A stretch of 32,136 nt of DNA from assembly GCA_019634275.1 (NCBI GenBank), contig JAHQVP010000054.1, positions 1-32,136 on the forward strand. The letters run 5' to 3'. Shown here piece after piece: positions 16,764 to 25,258 of this stretch. Origin of the DNA: Saprospiraceae bacterium (lineage in GTDB: Bacteria > Bacteroidota > Bacteroidia > Chitinophagales > Saprospiraceae). The first letter of the stretch is position 1; every line of letters starts with the position of its first letter. Made by a program: the position numbers and the translations under genes. The notes beneath the pieces were generated by a model. The model had not been told where the DNA came from. It saw only the letters and a list, made by a program, of their open reading frames with translations, and made no database searches.

Positions 16764-17267
16764 ATGACCCATCTCGGTTTTCTATTCTGTTTTCTTTGGG
16801 GAAGCCTGCACACTGGACAGGCACATGAATTGCATCTGAGCAAGGCATTGGTCAACTACAATAGGGATGCTCAGGCTTTGGAAGTCAGTCTCCAAATTTT
16901 TATCGACGACTTGGAGCTGGCCATGAAGGCAGAGGGCATCGATGGTTTGCACATTGCTACGACCAAAGAGAGTGCCGACGCCGACCAGGAAATCGCTTCG
17001 TATTTGGAGCACTACTTTGCAGTTTTTGTGGATGGAAACAGAGTCCCCTTTTCTTTTTTAGGTAAAGAAACGTCAGAAGATTTGATGGCCATCTGGTGTT
17101 ACCTGGAAGCCGAAGACATTGCACGTCCAGCTCAATTAGAAATCACCTATCGCCTCTTATTGGATGTGTATGATGATCAAAAAAACGTAGTCACTTTCAT
17201 GGCCGATTCAACGCGTGAATTTTTTCTGTTTGATCAGAAGGAGTTTACTGGAATCATCGATTTATGA
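16764..17267 (+). CDS. DUF6702-family exported protein
   Basis: A 167-residue protein with a signal peptide (hydrophobic LGFLFCFLWGSL, cleavage near QAHE). The mature part starts HELHLSKALVNYN and contains VSLQIFIDDLE, matching the Bacteroidota DUF6702 family (HKFYVS...EVS..IFTDDLE in relatives). The fold appears to be mostly beta; the molecular function is unknown. It is the first gene of a two-gene unit with yidD: its TGA overlaps the yidD ATG as ATGA. It starts 46 bases after ahcY and may be read through from it. Confidence 0.78.
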   Translation: MTHLGFLFCFLWGSLHTGQAHELHLSKALVNYNRDAQALEVSLQIFIDDLELAMKAEGIDGLHIATTKESADADQEIASYLEHYFAVFVDGNRVPFSFLGKETSEDLMAIWCYLEAEDIARPAQLEITYRLLLDVYDDQKNVVTFMADSTREFFLFDQKEFTGIIDL

Positions 17268-17512
17268 TGCGTGCGTTTCTGATCAAAGTTTGGTTGTTGC
17301 CCGTAAAGATCTATCAGGCAACGCTCTCCCCACTGTTAGGTGCCAATTGTCGCTTTGATCCCAGCTGCTCCCATTATATGGTTGGTGCTGTCCAGGAGTG
17401 GGGCATCTTGAAAGGAACCTGGCTCGGATTGCGCAGAATTTTTAGATGTCACCCATGGGGTGGTCATGGCCCTGATCCAGTGCCCAAAAAACAACACAGC
17501 AGCTCCTCCTAA
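17264..17512 (+). CDS. yidD: Membrane protein insertion efficiency factor YidD
   Basis: An 82-residue membrane-associated protein of the YidD family, thought to assist YidC-dependent membrane protein insertion. It shows the whole family pattern: an amphipathic N-terminus, IYQATLSPLLGANCRFDPSC, SHYMVGAVQEWGILKGTWLG, LRRIFRCHPWGGHGPDPVP. The three cysteines are in their usual places. The ATG overlaps the preceding stop by four bases; a second ATG follows directly. It is not next to yidC, rnpA or rpmH, as it often is elsewhere. Its TAA overlaps the stop of the convergent cysQ gene. Confidence 0.95.
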   Translation: MMRAFLIKVWLLPVKIYQATLSPLLGANCRFDPSCSHYMVGAVQEWGILKGTWLGLRRIFRCHPWGGHGPDPVPKKQHSSSS

Positions 17513-18288
17513 AGCACGCTTCCGGTTCCTAAAGCAATGAAATTGGGGTTAAGTAAATTCTCCTTATTGTAGCGCAGAGGTTCACGGGATTCAAAGTCAA
17601 GGACCGCTCCACCGGCCTCTTCGAGAATGATCTGGGCAGCTGCCGTGTCCCACTCCATCGTAGGTCCAATACGCGGATAAAAATCAGCCATTCCCTGAGC
17701 CAACTCAGTGAACTTAAGGGATGATCCTCGAGGCATCAAATCGTAATCTGCATACTGTGAGAGATAATCTTCCGTCTTGCTGTTGAGATGACTGCGAGAA
17801 CAGACCACCGCTAAGCCTTTGTCACGCGGATCAAAAGTGCGGCTTCGAATGCTCTCCTTCTTTCCCTTTGCCATCAGATATGATCCTTCTCCTCTGGCCG
17901 CAAGATAGGTAGCACCAGTCACGGGTACATAGATGATGCCCAGAATGGATTGTCCTTGTTCCACCAAGGCGATATTCACCGTAAACTCGCCATTGCGTTT
18001 GATAAACTCCTTGGTTCCATCCAAAGGGTCGACCAGCCAACAAGATTTATATCCACGGCGCTCTTCAAAGGCTGCCTGCTTATTCTCCTCCGAAATGATC
18101 GGTATATCCGTACTGGCCAGCGCTTTGCAAATGATGTCGTTAGCCGCCTGATCGGCCGCTGTAAGTGGGCTCTCATCCCCTTTGAGTTCGACGTTAAATC
18201 GAGACGGATCTGCGTATATTTCCATGATGGCCTGTCCCGCCTCAATTACTGCATCCACCAATAGTGCTTCATACTTCTCAAGCAACAT
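17509..18288 (-). CDS. cysQ: 3'(2'),5'-bisphosphate nucleotidase
   Basis: A 259-residue member of the inositol monophosphatase superfamily, CysQ branch, which removes the 3'-phosphate from PAP/PAPS and recycles the by-product of sulfotransfer and sulfate assimilation. Metal-binding motifs are complete: PIISEEN (Glu67, Glu68), WLVDPLDGTKEF (Asp87, Asp90), and WDTAAAQIILEEAGG near residue 214. SPLTAADQAAND is typical of CysQ. Mg2+-dependent and inhibited by Li+ as known for the family. It is divergent from galE with 42 bases between the two start codons, and its TAG overlaps the TAA of yidD. Confidence 0.93.
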   Translation of the reverse strand: MLLEKYEALLVDAVIEAGQAIMEIYADPSRFNVELKGDESPLTAADQAANDIICKALASTDIPIISEENKQAAFEERRGYKSCWLVDPLDGTKEFIKRNGEFTVNIALVEQGQSILGIIYVPVTGATYLAARGEGSYLMAKGKKESIRSRTFDPRDKGLAVVCSRSHLNSKTEDYLSQYADYDLMPRGSSLKFTELAQGMADFYPRIGPTMEWDTAAAQIILEEAGGAVLDFESREPLRYNKENLLNPNFIALGTGSVL

Positions 18289-18304
18289 CTAAGTAAGGGA
18301 TTGA

Positions 18305-18319
18305 TACCTTTGCAAGGTA
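18305..18319 (+). promoter_or_regulatory. galE promoter -7 element inside a 6-3-6 palindrome
   Basis: TACCTTTG (18305-18312) is an exact TAnnTTTG, 18 bases before the galE ATG. It is the left part of TACCTTTGCAAGGTA, in which TACCTT and AAGGTA are perfect inverted arms around TGC. The palindrome sits in the short cysQ/galE divergent gap and could serve as an operator, or may be chance. Confidence 0.45.
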
Positions 18320-18330
18320 AAAGAATTCAA

Positions 18331-19359
18331 ATGGACAAGGTGTTGGTAACGGGGGGTTGCGGATATATCGGCAGCCATACCTTGGTGGATCTGATTGAAT
18401 CGGGCCATCAGGTGGTGAGTGTAGACAATCTGATCAATAGTGCTGATCATGTTTTAAAAGCCATTGAGAAGATCACGGGGGTCCTTGTTGAAAATCATCG
18501 CATCGATGTTTGTGATTTGGCGTCGCTACAAGATCTGTGTGCACAGCATGATTTTGACGGGATCATCCACTTTGCTGCCCTCAAGAACGTAGGCGAATCC
18601 GTATCGGAACCCTTGCTCTATCATCGCAACAACCTGGTGGGCATGATGAACTTGTTAGAGGTACAGAAGCAATTTGGTATCAGAAATTTCATTTTTTCAA
18701 GTTCCTGCACCGTCTATGGAAACCCTTCAACACTTCCAGTCACTGAAGAAGCTCCCTTTATGCCAGCCGAATCTCCGTACGGCCGCACAAAACAAATTTG
18801 TGAGGGACTTATTGAGGACATGTCCACGGCGCATCCCGATTTCCGCTACGTCAACTTGCGTTATTTTAATCCCGCAGGAGCACATCCTTCTGGTCTAATG
18901 GGCGAGAGTCCTGAAGGGACCGCCATGAATTTGGTACCCATCATCACCGAAACTGCGATAGGAAAGCGGACGTCTTTTTCCGTCTTTGGAACCGATTATG
19001 ACACTCGAGATGGCAGTTGCATTCGAGACTACATCTATGTCATGGATCTTGCACGGGCACATACCCTCAGCTATGTACACGCCAGTCGAAGTCCTCTGGC
19101 CAAGAATCTGGACGCCTTTAACCTGGGTACCGGGCGAGGCACCACCGTTCTTGAAGCGATCGCTGCGTTTGAGGAAGTAAGTGGCATCAAACTGACCTAT
19201 GAGAAGAGCGGTCGTCGGAGTGGCGATGTCGTATCAATCTATGCCAATTACGATAAGGCAAAAGAGCTACTGGGATGGCAACCCGGGAGCAGCATTGAGG
19301 AGATTATGCGCACGGCATGGCAATGGGAAAAAAATCGATCTCAAGTCGGCACGGCGTAG
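18331..19359 (+). CDS. galE: UDP-glucose 4-epimerase
   Basis: Interconverts UDP-glucose and UDP-galactose (Leloir pathway and precursor supply for glycans) in the cytoplasm. 342 residues, normal length. The NAD motif GGCGYIGSHTLVD begins at residue 8. FAALKNVGESVSEP, then the SSSCTVYG stretch (Ser/Thr of the triad) and SPYGRTK with Tyr150 and Lys154 are all present, as is LRYFNPAGAHPSG. The ATG at 18331 is chosen because a -7 promoter element occupies 18305-18312, which excludes the in-frame TTG at 18301. Its stop lies seven bases from the stop of the convergent M16 peptidase gene. Confidence 0.95.
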   Translation: MDKVLVTGGCGYIGSHTLVDLIESGHQVVSVDNLINSADHVLKAIEKITGVLVENHRIDVCDLASLQDLCAQHDFDGIIHFAALKNVGESVSEPLLYHRNNLVGMMNLLEVQKQFGIRNFIFSSSCTVYGNPSTLPVTEEAPFMPAESPYGRTKQICEGLIEDMSTAHPDFRYVNLRYFNPAGAHPSGLMGESPEGTAMNLVPIITETAIGKRTSFSVFGTDYDTRDGSCIRDYIYVMDLARAHTLSYVHASRSPLAKNLDAFNLGTGRGTTVLEAIAAFEEVSGIKLTYEKSGRRSGDVVSIYANYDKAKELLGWQPGSSIEEIMRTAWQWEKNRSQVGTA

Positions 19360-19366
19360 CCGCCGA

Positions 19367-20602
19367 TCATGCGCGGTACTCCACAATGCCAAGCCTGGAT
19401 CTTGACAAGTACTGACGTGCTACCTCGCTCAGTTTCCCGACTGGAACCTTACGATATCCATCCAGTTCTTCGTTTATGAGATTCGCGTCTCCCAGCAGCT
19501 CAAAGTAGCCCAGATTTATCGCTTTGCTAAGTGCGTTCATTTCGGATAAAATCAACGACGTCTCCATGGAATTTTTCAATCGCTCCATGACTTGACTGGA
19601 CTGCTGTTTGCTGGAAAGCCCATCCACTACTTTCCAAACCGCTTCGTATGCCTGTTCAAAAGATACCCCCTCGCTCAATCTCCCTTCGATGACAAACAAT
19701 CCGCCCTCCAACGCTCCTGACAGGTAGCAATCTACTTGCGAAAGAACTTCCAGTTCTTTGATCAGGGTTTGGTAGAGGAGTGCAGACCTGCCCCCTGCGA
19801 GCACCTCACTGATCAGGTCGATGGCTGCATAGTCCTGGTGGGTGCGAGATGGGATCGGCCAGGCCATGTAAAAACAGGACACCGGTACTTTGGATTCCAG
19901 TTGCCGAATGCCTGTCTGTTGAGGAAATAGCGGAGGCATAGAGGACGGTAGATCCGCTGGCTGGCTTTTCTGCCAATCTCCAAACCATCTTGTTGTAAGT
20001 GCACTGGCGCGGTCCGCAGTGATGTTTCCAGCCATGGAAACAATTACCCTAGATGGATGATAGTGCAAGGCAAAAAACGCTTGAAGATCGGTCAGCCCAA
20101 TGGATTGAATCTCTACCGTATTTTTTCCTATGGTTGGATGCTGATAAGGATGATCGGCATACATCATCGGCAGCAAGTGATGCCAGACATCCCCAAACGG
20201 CTCGTTTACGCACGTTTCAAGATATTCCTCCAGTACCACCTTGTGTTCCAACGATACCTTATCCTCAGTCAAAGAAAGGTTCTTAAACCGATCTTGCTCC
20301 AACCAGAGATACGTCTCCAGATTCTGAACGGGACCAAAACAATAGTAGGTCGTGTAGTCTGAGTTGGTATAAGCATTGTTTTCAGCTCCGGCCAATTGCA
20401 TCGGCTTGTCAAAGTCTGGCACCTTGGCCGTTCCTTTAAACATAAGGTGTTCGAGCAAATGCGCCAACCCACTCCTGCCAGCCGGATCATACTTAGAACC
20501 AGCATTCACGAGGACATTGAGCGCAACCAGCGGCGTGCTCTTGTCTTCGTGTAGTAAGACGGTCAGGCCGTTGTCGAGCTGAATTCTGGAGAAATCGATC
20601 AC
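19367..20602 (-). CDS. M16-family zinc metallopeptidase (processing-peptidase-like)
   Basis: A 411-residue peptidase with the inverted zinc motif HLLEHLMFKGT (His48, Glu51 as catalytic base, His52) and the third zinc ligand probably Glu126 in EHKVVLEEY, so it should be active. The N-terminal catalytic and C-terminal M16 halves are both present, as in the roughly 400-residue processing-peptidase-type members. No signal peptide is visible, so a cytoplasmic location is likely unless the start is wrong. The start is GTG at 20600-20602, preceded by a -7 element; no ATG is in frame upstream of the conserved IDFSRIQLDNGL. Substrate unknown. It lies 69 bases downstream of hemW on the same strand. Confidence 0.92.
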   Translation of the reverse strand: MIDFSRIQLDNGLTVLLHEDKSTPLVALNVLVNAGSKYDPAGRSGLAHLLEHLMFKGTAKVPDFDKPMQLAGAENNAYTNSDYTTYYCFGPVQNLETYLWLEQDRFKNLSLTEDKVSLEHKVVLEEYLETCVNEPFGDVWHHLLPMMYADHPYQHPTIGKNTVEIQSIGLTDLQAFFALHYHPSRVIVSMAGNITADRASALTTRWFGDWQKSQPADLPSSMPPLFPQQTGIRQLESKVPVSCFYMAWPIPSRTHQDYAAIDLISEVLAGGRSALLYQTLIKELEVLSQVDCYLSGALEGGLFVIEGRLSEGVSFEQAYEAVWKVVDGLSSKQQSSQVMERLKNSMETSLILSEMNALSKAINLGYFELLGDANLINEELDGYRKVPVGKLSEVARQYLSRSRLGIVEYRA

Positions 20603-20626
20603 TTACGTAATATTGAGCAAAGGCCA

Positions 20627-20634
20627 CAAAGCTA
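20627..20634 (-). promoter_or_regulatory. M16 peptidase gene promoter -7 element
   Basis: On the minus strand TAGCTTTG is an exact TAnnTTTG, 24 bases before the GTG start of the M16 peptidase gene, within the 69-base gap after hemW. It supports an independent promoter and the GTG start. Confidence 0.5.
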
Positions 20635-20671
20635 CACTTACCGAGCCAAAGGATTACCCTTCTTCATAAAC

Positions 20672-21805
20672 TTAGTCCTCCTCCGCATAAAAGAGATCAG
20701 CAGAAATGCGATCACATAGCAGACGAGCCCTTTCACTTAAGCAATACTGCTGCCCTTCCTTTATTATCTGTCCTTTCTTCAGGTAAGGTTCAGCGCTCTG
20801 CATAAAATAATCCACGTATCGAACTCCCAGTTTTGCTACCTCAGCCAAGTCACAGCCTTCAGCGGTGCGCATGTGGGTCATCACGTACTCATTGTATCCA
20901 TCGGACCTGCTGAGGATTTCTGTATCCAGGGGCAAGTGATCTTCTTGGAGGGCAGCCACATACTGATGATTGTGTGCCACATTCCATGACCTGCTGGATC
21001 CGTTGAAAGAATGAGCCGATGGTCCTACCCCCAGATACCAGGCCCCGGACCAATAATTTGCATTGTGAATCGCCTCGAAGCCTGCCTTCGCCAAGTTTGA
21101 TATCTCATAGTGCACATAGCCTTCCTCCACTGCGAATCGCTGAAGCAGTTCAAATTGCTCGGCAGCATGATCTGGGTCTAAGGGTTGAATCTGCTCCGTC
21201 TTTATTCTGTGATCAAGTACCGTTTTGGGCTCCACTGTTAGGGCATAGCAAGACAGGTGAGGAACTTCCAAATCGCTCACTGTATCAAGGTTCCTTTTCC
21301 AATCGAGATGCGAGGTAGTTGGGGCTCCATAAATTAGATCAACGCTCAGATTGTAAAACCCAGCTGTCTGGGCTTCTTCTATTGCCCTACGGGCCTCCCG
21401 GGCATTGTGGGCTCGGTTCATAAAGCGCAGGTCCTCTTCCTGAAAAGACTGCACACCAATGCTCAATCGATTGACCCCTGCCTCCGCCCATTTTTCCAGC
21501 TTGGCCATCTCCATATCATCAGGATTGGCTTCGAGGGTCACTTCAGCATCTAAATCCACGTCAAAATGGCCTTTGATCGTATGAATGAGCGAGTGAATCG
21601 CCTTTGGATCTAAAATGGAAGGCGTCCCTCCTCCAAAGTAAATAGAGCCTATAGATTGATTGTGTAAATAGGACTTACGCAAGAAGATCTCCCGCAAGAT
21701 CGCGGATATTAAGACATCTTTGGAGGCCAGTGCTGTGGAAAAGTGAAAATTGCAATAGTGACATGCCTGCTTGCAAAATGGAATATGTACATAAATTCCT
21801 GCCAT
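20672..21805 (-). CDS. hemW: Radical SAM haem chaperone/coproporphyrinogen oxidase-like protein HemW
   Basis: A 377-residue radical SAM protein. The cluster motif is CKQACHYC (Cys11, Cys15, Cys18) directly after GIYVHIPF, as in HemW. SIYFGGGTPSIL, then EVTLEANPDD, NRLSIGVQSFQEEDL and DLIYGAPT are the expected SAM-binding strands. The HemW C-terminal domain follows with GYNEYVMTHMRT. HemW is related to oxygen-independent coproporphyrinogen oxidase (HemN), but in characterised cases it delivers haem to respiratory proteins. The ATG at 21803-21805 is fixed by the N-terminal motif. It is divergent from the Omp85 gene, with only 17 bases between start codons. Confidence 0.92.
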   Translation of the reverse strand: MAGIYVHIPFCKQACHYCNFHFSTALASKDVLISAILREIFLRKSYLHNQSIGSIYFGGGTPSILDPKAIHSLIHTIKGHFDVDLDAEVTLEANPDDMEMAKLEKWAEAGVNRLSIGVQSFQEEDLRFMNRAHNAREARRAIEEAQTAGFYNLSVDLIYGAPTTSHLDWKRNLDTVSDLEVPHLSCYALTVEPKTVLDHRIKTEQIQPLDPDHAAEQFELLQRFAVEEGYVHYEISNLAKAGFEAIHNANYWSGAWYLGVGPSAHSFNGSSRSWNVAHNHQYVAALQEDHLPLDTEILSRSDGYNEYVMTHMRTAEGCDLAEVAKLGVRYVDYFMQSAEPYLKKGQIIKEGQQYCLSERARLLCDRISADLFYAEED

Positions 21806-21822
21806 CTTTCGTTTCGAAAGAT
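21804..21822. promoter_or_regulatory. 8-bp inverted repeat shared by the hemW and Omp85 start regions
   Basis: ATCTTTCG-TTT-CGAAAGAT is a perfect inverted repeat with a three-base loop lying between the two divergent start codons. Each arm places CGAAAG just before one ATG, so it serves as the purine-rich ribosome binding region on both strands. In either transcript it could form a hairpin that hides the binding site. Confidence 0.5.
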
Positions 21823-23616
21823 ATGGTTTGGTCCGTGGAATGCAGAACGTATGTTGCTTATGCCCTAGTGCTTTGCTGGATCGTGCTGCCCAGCACCTTG
21901 CGTGGCCAGGACTCGATCACGATCCAATGGTGTACCCTTGACGACTGTCCGGCTGCTATCCAGGCAATATTGCCCATCCACCTTGACGGAAACTTCCAAG
22001 ATATCATGGTCAAAACGATCCGAGATATTCACGAAGAATCCTATCTCGCCGCAAGCATAGATTCCGTAGAACTTGGCGCCGATACGCTCAGTTGTCATCT
22101 ATACACCGGGCCCTCTTTTGCCTGGTCTTATCTAGATCTGACCCAAGTGCCGAAGTCGTTGAGTGATGCGGTGCGCTTGTCCGACCGCCGTGGCAAAGCC
22201 TTCTCTTATCAAGAGGTAAACGACCTTTTTGAGCGGATCTTGACCAAAGCTGAAAACAACGGATATCCATTTGCTTCGGTCCGTCTGGATAGCGTGCGCA
22301 TAGAAGCCAATGCCGTTTCGGCCATTGTCCGGGCCAACCTAAATGACCGAGTGACCATTGATAAGATTCGATTAGAGGGAGACCTCAAAATCAGCCAAGA
22401 GTATCTACAGTATTTTCTGGGGATCGCACCCGGGGATGATTTTGATCGTTCGAAACTGCAACAAATCCGTAGCCGATTGGCAGAACGGCCTTTTATCAAG
22501 ATCCTATCAGAGCCCGATGTGAGCTTTCTGGGCTCCTCCGCCACCATCAATTTGTCTTTGGATCGGAAACCGGCGAATCAATTTGACATCCTGTTGGGAT
22601 TGTTGCCCAGCCCGATTGAAGGTCGGCGTTTCCAATTGACAGGAAACGTAAATGTTACGATGGAAAATCAATTTGGTGCTGGGGAACGTTTTCATATGAA
22701 TTTTGAGAGTTTACGTCCACAAACACAGGAACTCGAATTAGACTTCAGTTATCCCTTTATTTTCAATTTGCCCTTCGGCAGCGATTTTGCGTTTGATCTT
22801 TACCGCAGAGACACGACTTTTCTTGACGTCAATTATGAAATCGGAATCGAGTATTTCATGTCTGCCGCCACGCGTCTTAAATTTTATGTGACGACATCCA
22901 GTTCCCGGTTACTTAGTGTGGATCGGCAGCGCATACAGACCACGAAGACCCTTCCTGAACAATTGGACTTGTCTCGCAGCACCTTTGGATTGGGCATCAT
23001 CAATAGCTCTCTGGACTACCGTTTTAACCCCCGCAAAGGGCGCTACCTGGAAGTAAGATTGGGGGCAGGGACCAAGCGGATAAAAAGAAATGAGACCATT
23101 CTTAATCTGACCGATCCCAGTGAGCCCGAGTTCGACTTTAGCACTTTGTACGATGACCTTTCCCTTTCCAGTTTTCAGTACGACATCACCACGGAAGCAA
23201 GTTTCTACCTTCCCCTATTTAGTCAGAGCGCGCTAAAAGTGAGTAATCGGAGTGGAATAAGAGGATCGGGCAGTCCCCTATTTCGCAATGAGCTCTTTCG
23301 GATCGGCGGGACAAAGCTCTTGCGTGGCTTCAATGAAGAAGCCCTCTTTGTCAATCGGTACTCGGTCTTTTCACTTGAATATCGCTTGCTCTTTACCCAG
23401 AATTCCAACCTCTTTCTATTTAGCGACATAGGCATTATACAGTCCCGTCTACCGAGTAGTACCGTCAACGACACCCCGGTCGGAATCGGCACCGGCATCA
23501 ATCTGGAAACCAAAGTCGGGATCTTTGGCATAAGCTATGCCATTGGTCGCCAGCGAGGTGTACCATTTAGCTTTCGAGACGGTCGGGTTCATTTCGGAAT
23601 GGTGTCGCTTTTCTAA
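21823..23616 (+). CDS. Omp85-superfamily outer-membrane beta-barrel protein (BamA/TamA-like)
   Basis: A 597-residue outer-membrane protein. Residues 1-30 form a signal peptide (YVAYALVLCWIVLPS, cleavage near RGQDS). An N-terminal soluble part, about residues 35-270, contains POTRA-like units, for example DRVTIDKIRLEGDLKISQ followed by GDDFDRSKLQQIRSRL. The remainder is a 16-strand-type barrel with alternating hydrophobic residues; KLLRGFNEE holds the conserved RGF of loop 6, and the chain ends FGMVSLF with the terminal Phe typical of outer-membrane proteins. It is shorter than housekeeping BamA, so a TamA-like or specialised transport role is more likely; the substrate is unknown. I chose ATG 21823 at the signal peptide; in-frame ATGs upstream (21730, 21778) lie inside hemW. 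Confidence 0.85.
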   Translation: MVWSVECRTYVAYALVLCWIVLPSTLRGQDSITIQWCTLDDCPAAIQAILPIHLDGNFQDIMVKTIRDIHEESYLAASIDSVELGADTLSCHLYTGPSFAWSYLDLTQVPKSLSDAVRLSDRRGKAFSYQEVNDLFERILTKAENNGYPFASVRLDSVRIEANAVSAIVRANLNDRVTIDKIRLEGDLKISQEYLQYFLGIAPGDDFDRSKLQQIRSRLAERPFIKILSEPDVSFLGSSATINLSLDRKPANQFDILLGLLPSPIEGRRFQLTGNVNVTMENQFGAGERFHMNFESLRPQTQELELDFSYPFIFNLPFGSDFAFDLYRRDTTFLDVNYEIGIEYFMSAATRLKFYVTTSSSRLLSVDRQRIQTTKTLPEQLDLSRSTFGLGIINSSLDYRFNPRKGRYLEVRLGAGTKRIKRNETILNLTDPSEPEFDFSTLYDDLSLSSFQYDITTEASFYLPLFSQSALKVSNRSGIRGSGSPLFRNELFRIGGTKLLRGFNEEALFVNRYSVFSLEYRLLFTQNSNLFLFSDIGIIQSRLPSSTVNDTPVGIGTGINLETKVGIFGISYAIGRQRGVPFSFRDGRVHFGMVSLF

Positions 23617-23661
23617 ACTGTCCGCCTCTCGATTTCGATTGCTGGTAGCGAAGATTTTCGG

Positions 23662-24609
23662 CTATCTCCTGCTTAACCTTCTTACCATAGCCAACATTGC
23701 CTTCTCTCGTTTCACGGAGAAATACACTTTTTGGGTGGCCCCAAAATTTTGCCTGACCCGTGCGATTCCTTCGTCCATACTGCCCATGAAATCAAACTCT
23801 TCGATACCCTTCTCCTGAGCCAAGTGCTGAATAATGTTCCAAATCAGACCTACCCCAGCATACCCACTGCGGCCTGCGGGAGACTCCCCCAGGAGCAGGA
23901 GATAGCTTGTCTTTTCTTGCCATACCACAAGACCATTGGCAATGGCTTCTTGTTGATCATTTCGCATTACAAATATCTCTCCGGCACCGCGCTCTCTGAC
24001 CCCGTTCAGCAAACGTTGAAAGAATTTGTGGCGCATCGGCACGACCATTGACTTCCTCTTAAAAGGAGCCTCAAAGCATTCCCAAGCCTCTTCGAGTTCT
24101 TGGCCTACTTCGAATGAGAGATGCATGGCTGATTTCTTCAATTTGTTGTTTCGGTAGTCTGTCGACATACCCGCCAAGACTTGATCAAGCTGCAAAATAT
24201 TTCTGAGTACATATGAGTATCTCGACGTTTGCGCAAAACCAGACCAACTAAAAGGCAACCAATCAACAATCTGATAGTGCAAGGTCTGCTCTACTCCATC
24301 ATACGGAGCTAGCGTCTTTATCAACTTCATGGAAATCTTTTGAAGCTTTCGCTCTCCCATCTCCTCCAAAAAGTAAGGCCCCATAAATCGTGTCAGATCG
24401 GGCATGGTAACATAGTGAAATCCCCATTTCCGTTTTGGGAAGTAGGTATAGACAGCAACTACTCGACCGGCCTCCTGGTAATAAAGAACCTCCCATTTTT
24501 TCTTGCACACCAGATCAAGCCACCAAGGTTGAAAAAACAGAGGCAGAGCCGCCCCAGAAGCAGCAAACGCACGATAAAAAGACTTGTCGAAACCTATATT
24601 TTTTGACAT
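23662..24609 (-). CDS. FemAB/GNAT-like acyl- or aminoacyltransferase
   Basis: A 315-residue protein resembling the FemAB-related GNAT family (BioF2/acetyltransferase 6 type). FFQPWWLDLVCKKKWEVL at the N-terminus is the common entry motif of Bacteroidota members. The C-terminal GNAT fold has ANGLVVWQEKTSYLLLLGES, GLIWNIIQHLAQEKG, and EFDFMGSMDEGIARVRQNFG, the best recognition signature. Such proteins transfer acyl or aminoacyl groups to sugars, amino sugars or peptides in envelope polymer synthesis; the exact substrate is unknown. The start overlaps the end of the methyltransferase gene by 16 bases, so the two are probably translated together. Confidence 0.8.
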   Translation of the reverse strand: MSKNIGFDKSFYRAFAASGAALPLFFQPWWLDLVCKKKWEVLYYQEAGRVVAVYTYFPKRKWGFHYVTMPDLTRFMGPYFLEEMGERKLQKISMKLIKTLAPYDGVEQTLHYQIVDWLPFSWSGFAQTSRYSYVLRNILQLDQVLAGMSTDYRNNKLKKSAMHLSFEVGQELEEAWECFEAPFKRKSMVVPMRHKFFQRLLNGVRERGAGEIFVMRNDQQEAIANGLVVWQEKTSYLLLLGESPAGRSGYAGVGLIWNIIQHLAQEKGIEEFDFMGSMDEGIARVRQNFGATQKVYFSVKREKAMLAMVRRLSRR

Positions 24610-25226
24610 ACCATCAGACCATCCCTTAAAGAAAGCATAAGATTCTCAACTCGAGGATCCTGTTGAATCATCTCATTAAATTTTCTCAGGGCTACCGTTT
24701 CTTCAGATTGGTCATCCTCCAGTACCTTTCCATCCCAAAGCACATTGTCGGCAATGAGGATGCCACCACTGCGCAACTGGTCAATGATCGCCTTGTAATA
24801 TTGCGTGTATTGCTTCTTGGCGGCATCAATAAAGACCAGGTCCCAGATCTGATCTTCCATTGGCAGTATTTCTAAGGCATCTCCAACGAGCTGGGTGATT
24901 TGACCTGCATATGGGCTTTGTTCGAAGTAGTGTTTGGAAATGTGGATGACTTCAGCATTCCCTTCAATGGTAAATATGCGTCCAGCGTCACTCAATCCTT
25001 CCGCCAGACAAAGTGTCCCATATCCTGTGAAGGTGCCGATCTCCAATATGGACCGCGGATGGACCAGACGACTAATTAAGCTGAGGAAGCGCCCTACCAA
25101 CGATCCACAGAGCATCTGAGGGGCCAGTGTCTTGAGGTGAGTCTCCCTTTCCAGTTCTTGGAGCAATGCTGGTATGGGCCCCGTATGCTGCAGTAGGTAA
25201 TCGGATAATTGGCTTGTTTCACGCAT
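24594..25226 (-). CDS. Class I SAM-dependent O-methyltransferase (Mg2+-dependent catechol/caffeoyl-CoA type)
   Basis: A 210-residue methyltransferase of the methyltransferase-3 family. SAM-binding motif LEIGTFTGYGTLCLAEGL; the acidic ribose-binding TIEGNAEV; VFIDAAKKQYTQYY with the metal-binding Asp; ADNVLWDGKV with the second metal ligands. It transfers methyl from SAM to a hydroxyl group, usually of a catechol-like compound; the true substrate is not known. I chose ATG 25226: an in-frame ATG at 25295 would overlap the EamA gene and add residues that do not resemble the family. The gap to the EamA gene is 32 bases. Confidence 0.88.
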   Translation of the reverse strand: MRETSQLSDYLLQHTGPIPALLQELERETHLKTLAPQMLCGSLVGRFLSLISRLVHPRSILEIGTFTGYGTLCLAEGLSDAGRIFTIEGNAEVIHISKHYFEQSPYAGQITQLVGDALEILPMEDQIWDLVFIDAAKKQYTQYYKAIIDQLRSGGILIADNVLWDGKVLEDDQSEETVALRKFNEMIQQDPRVENLMLSLRDGLMVCQKI

Positions 25227-25258
25227 CGCTGGTGATAAATAGATTGGCAAATTAACGC

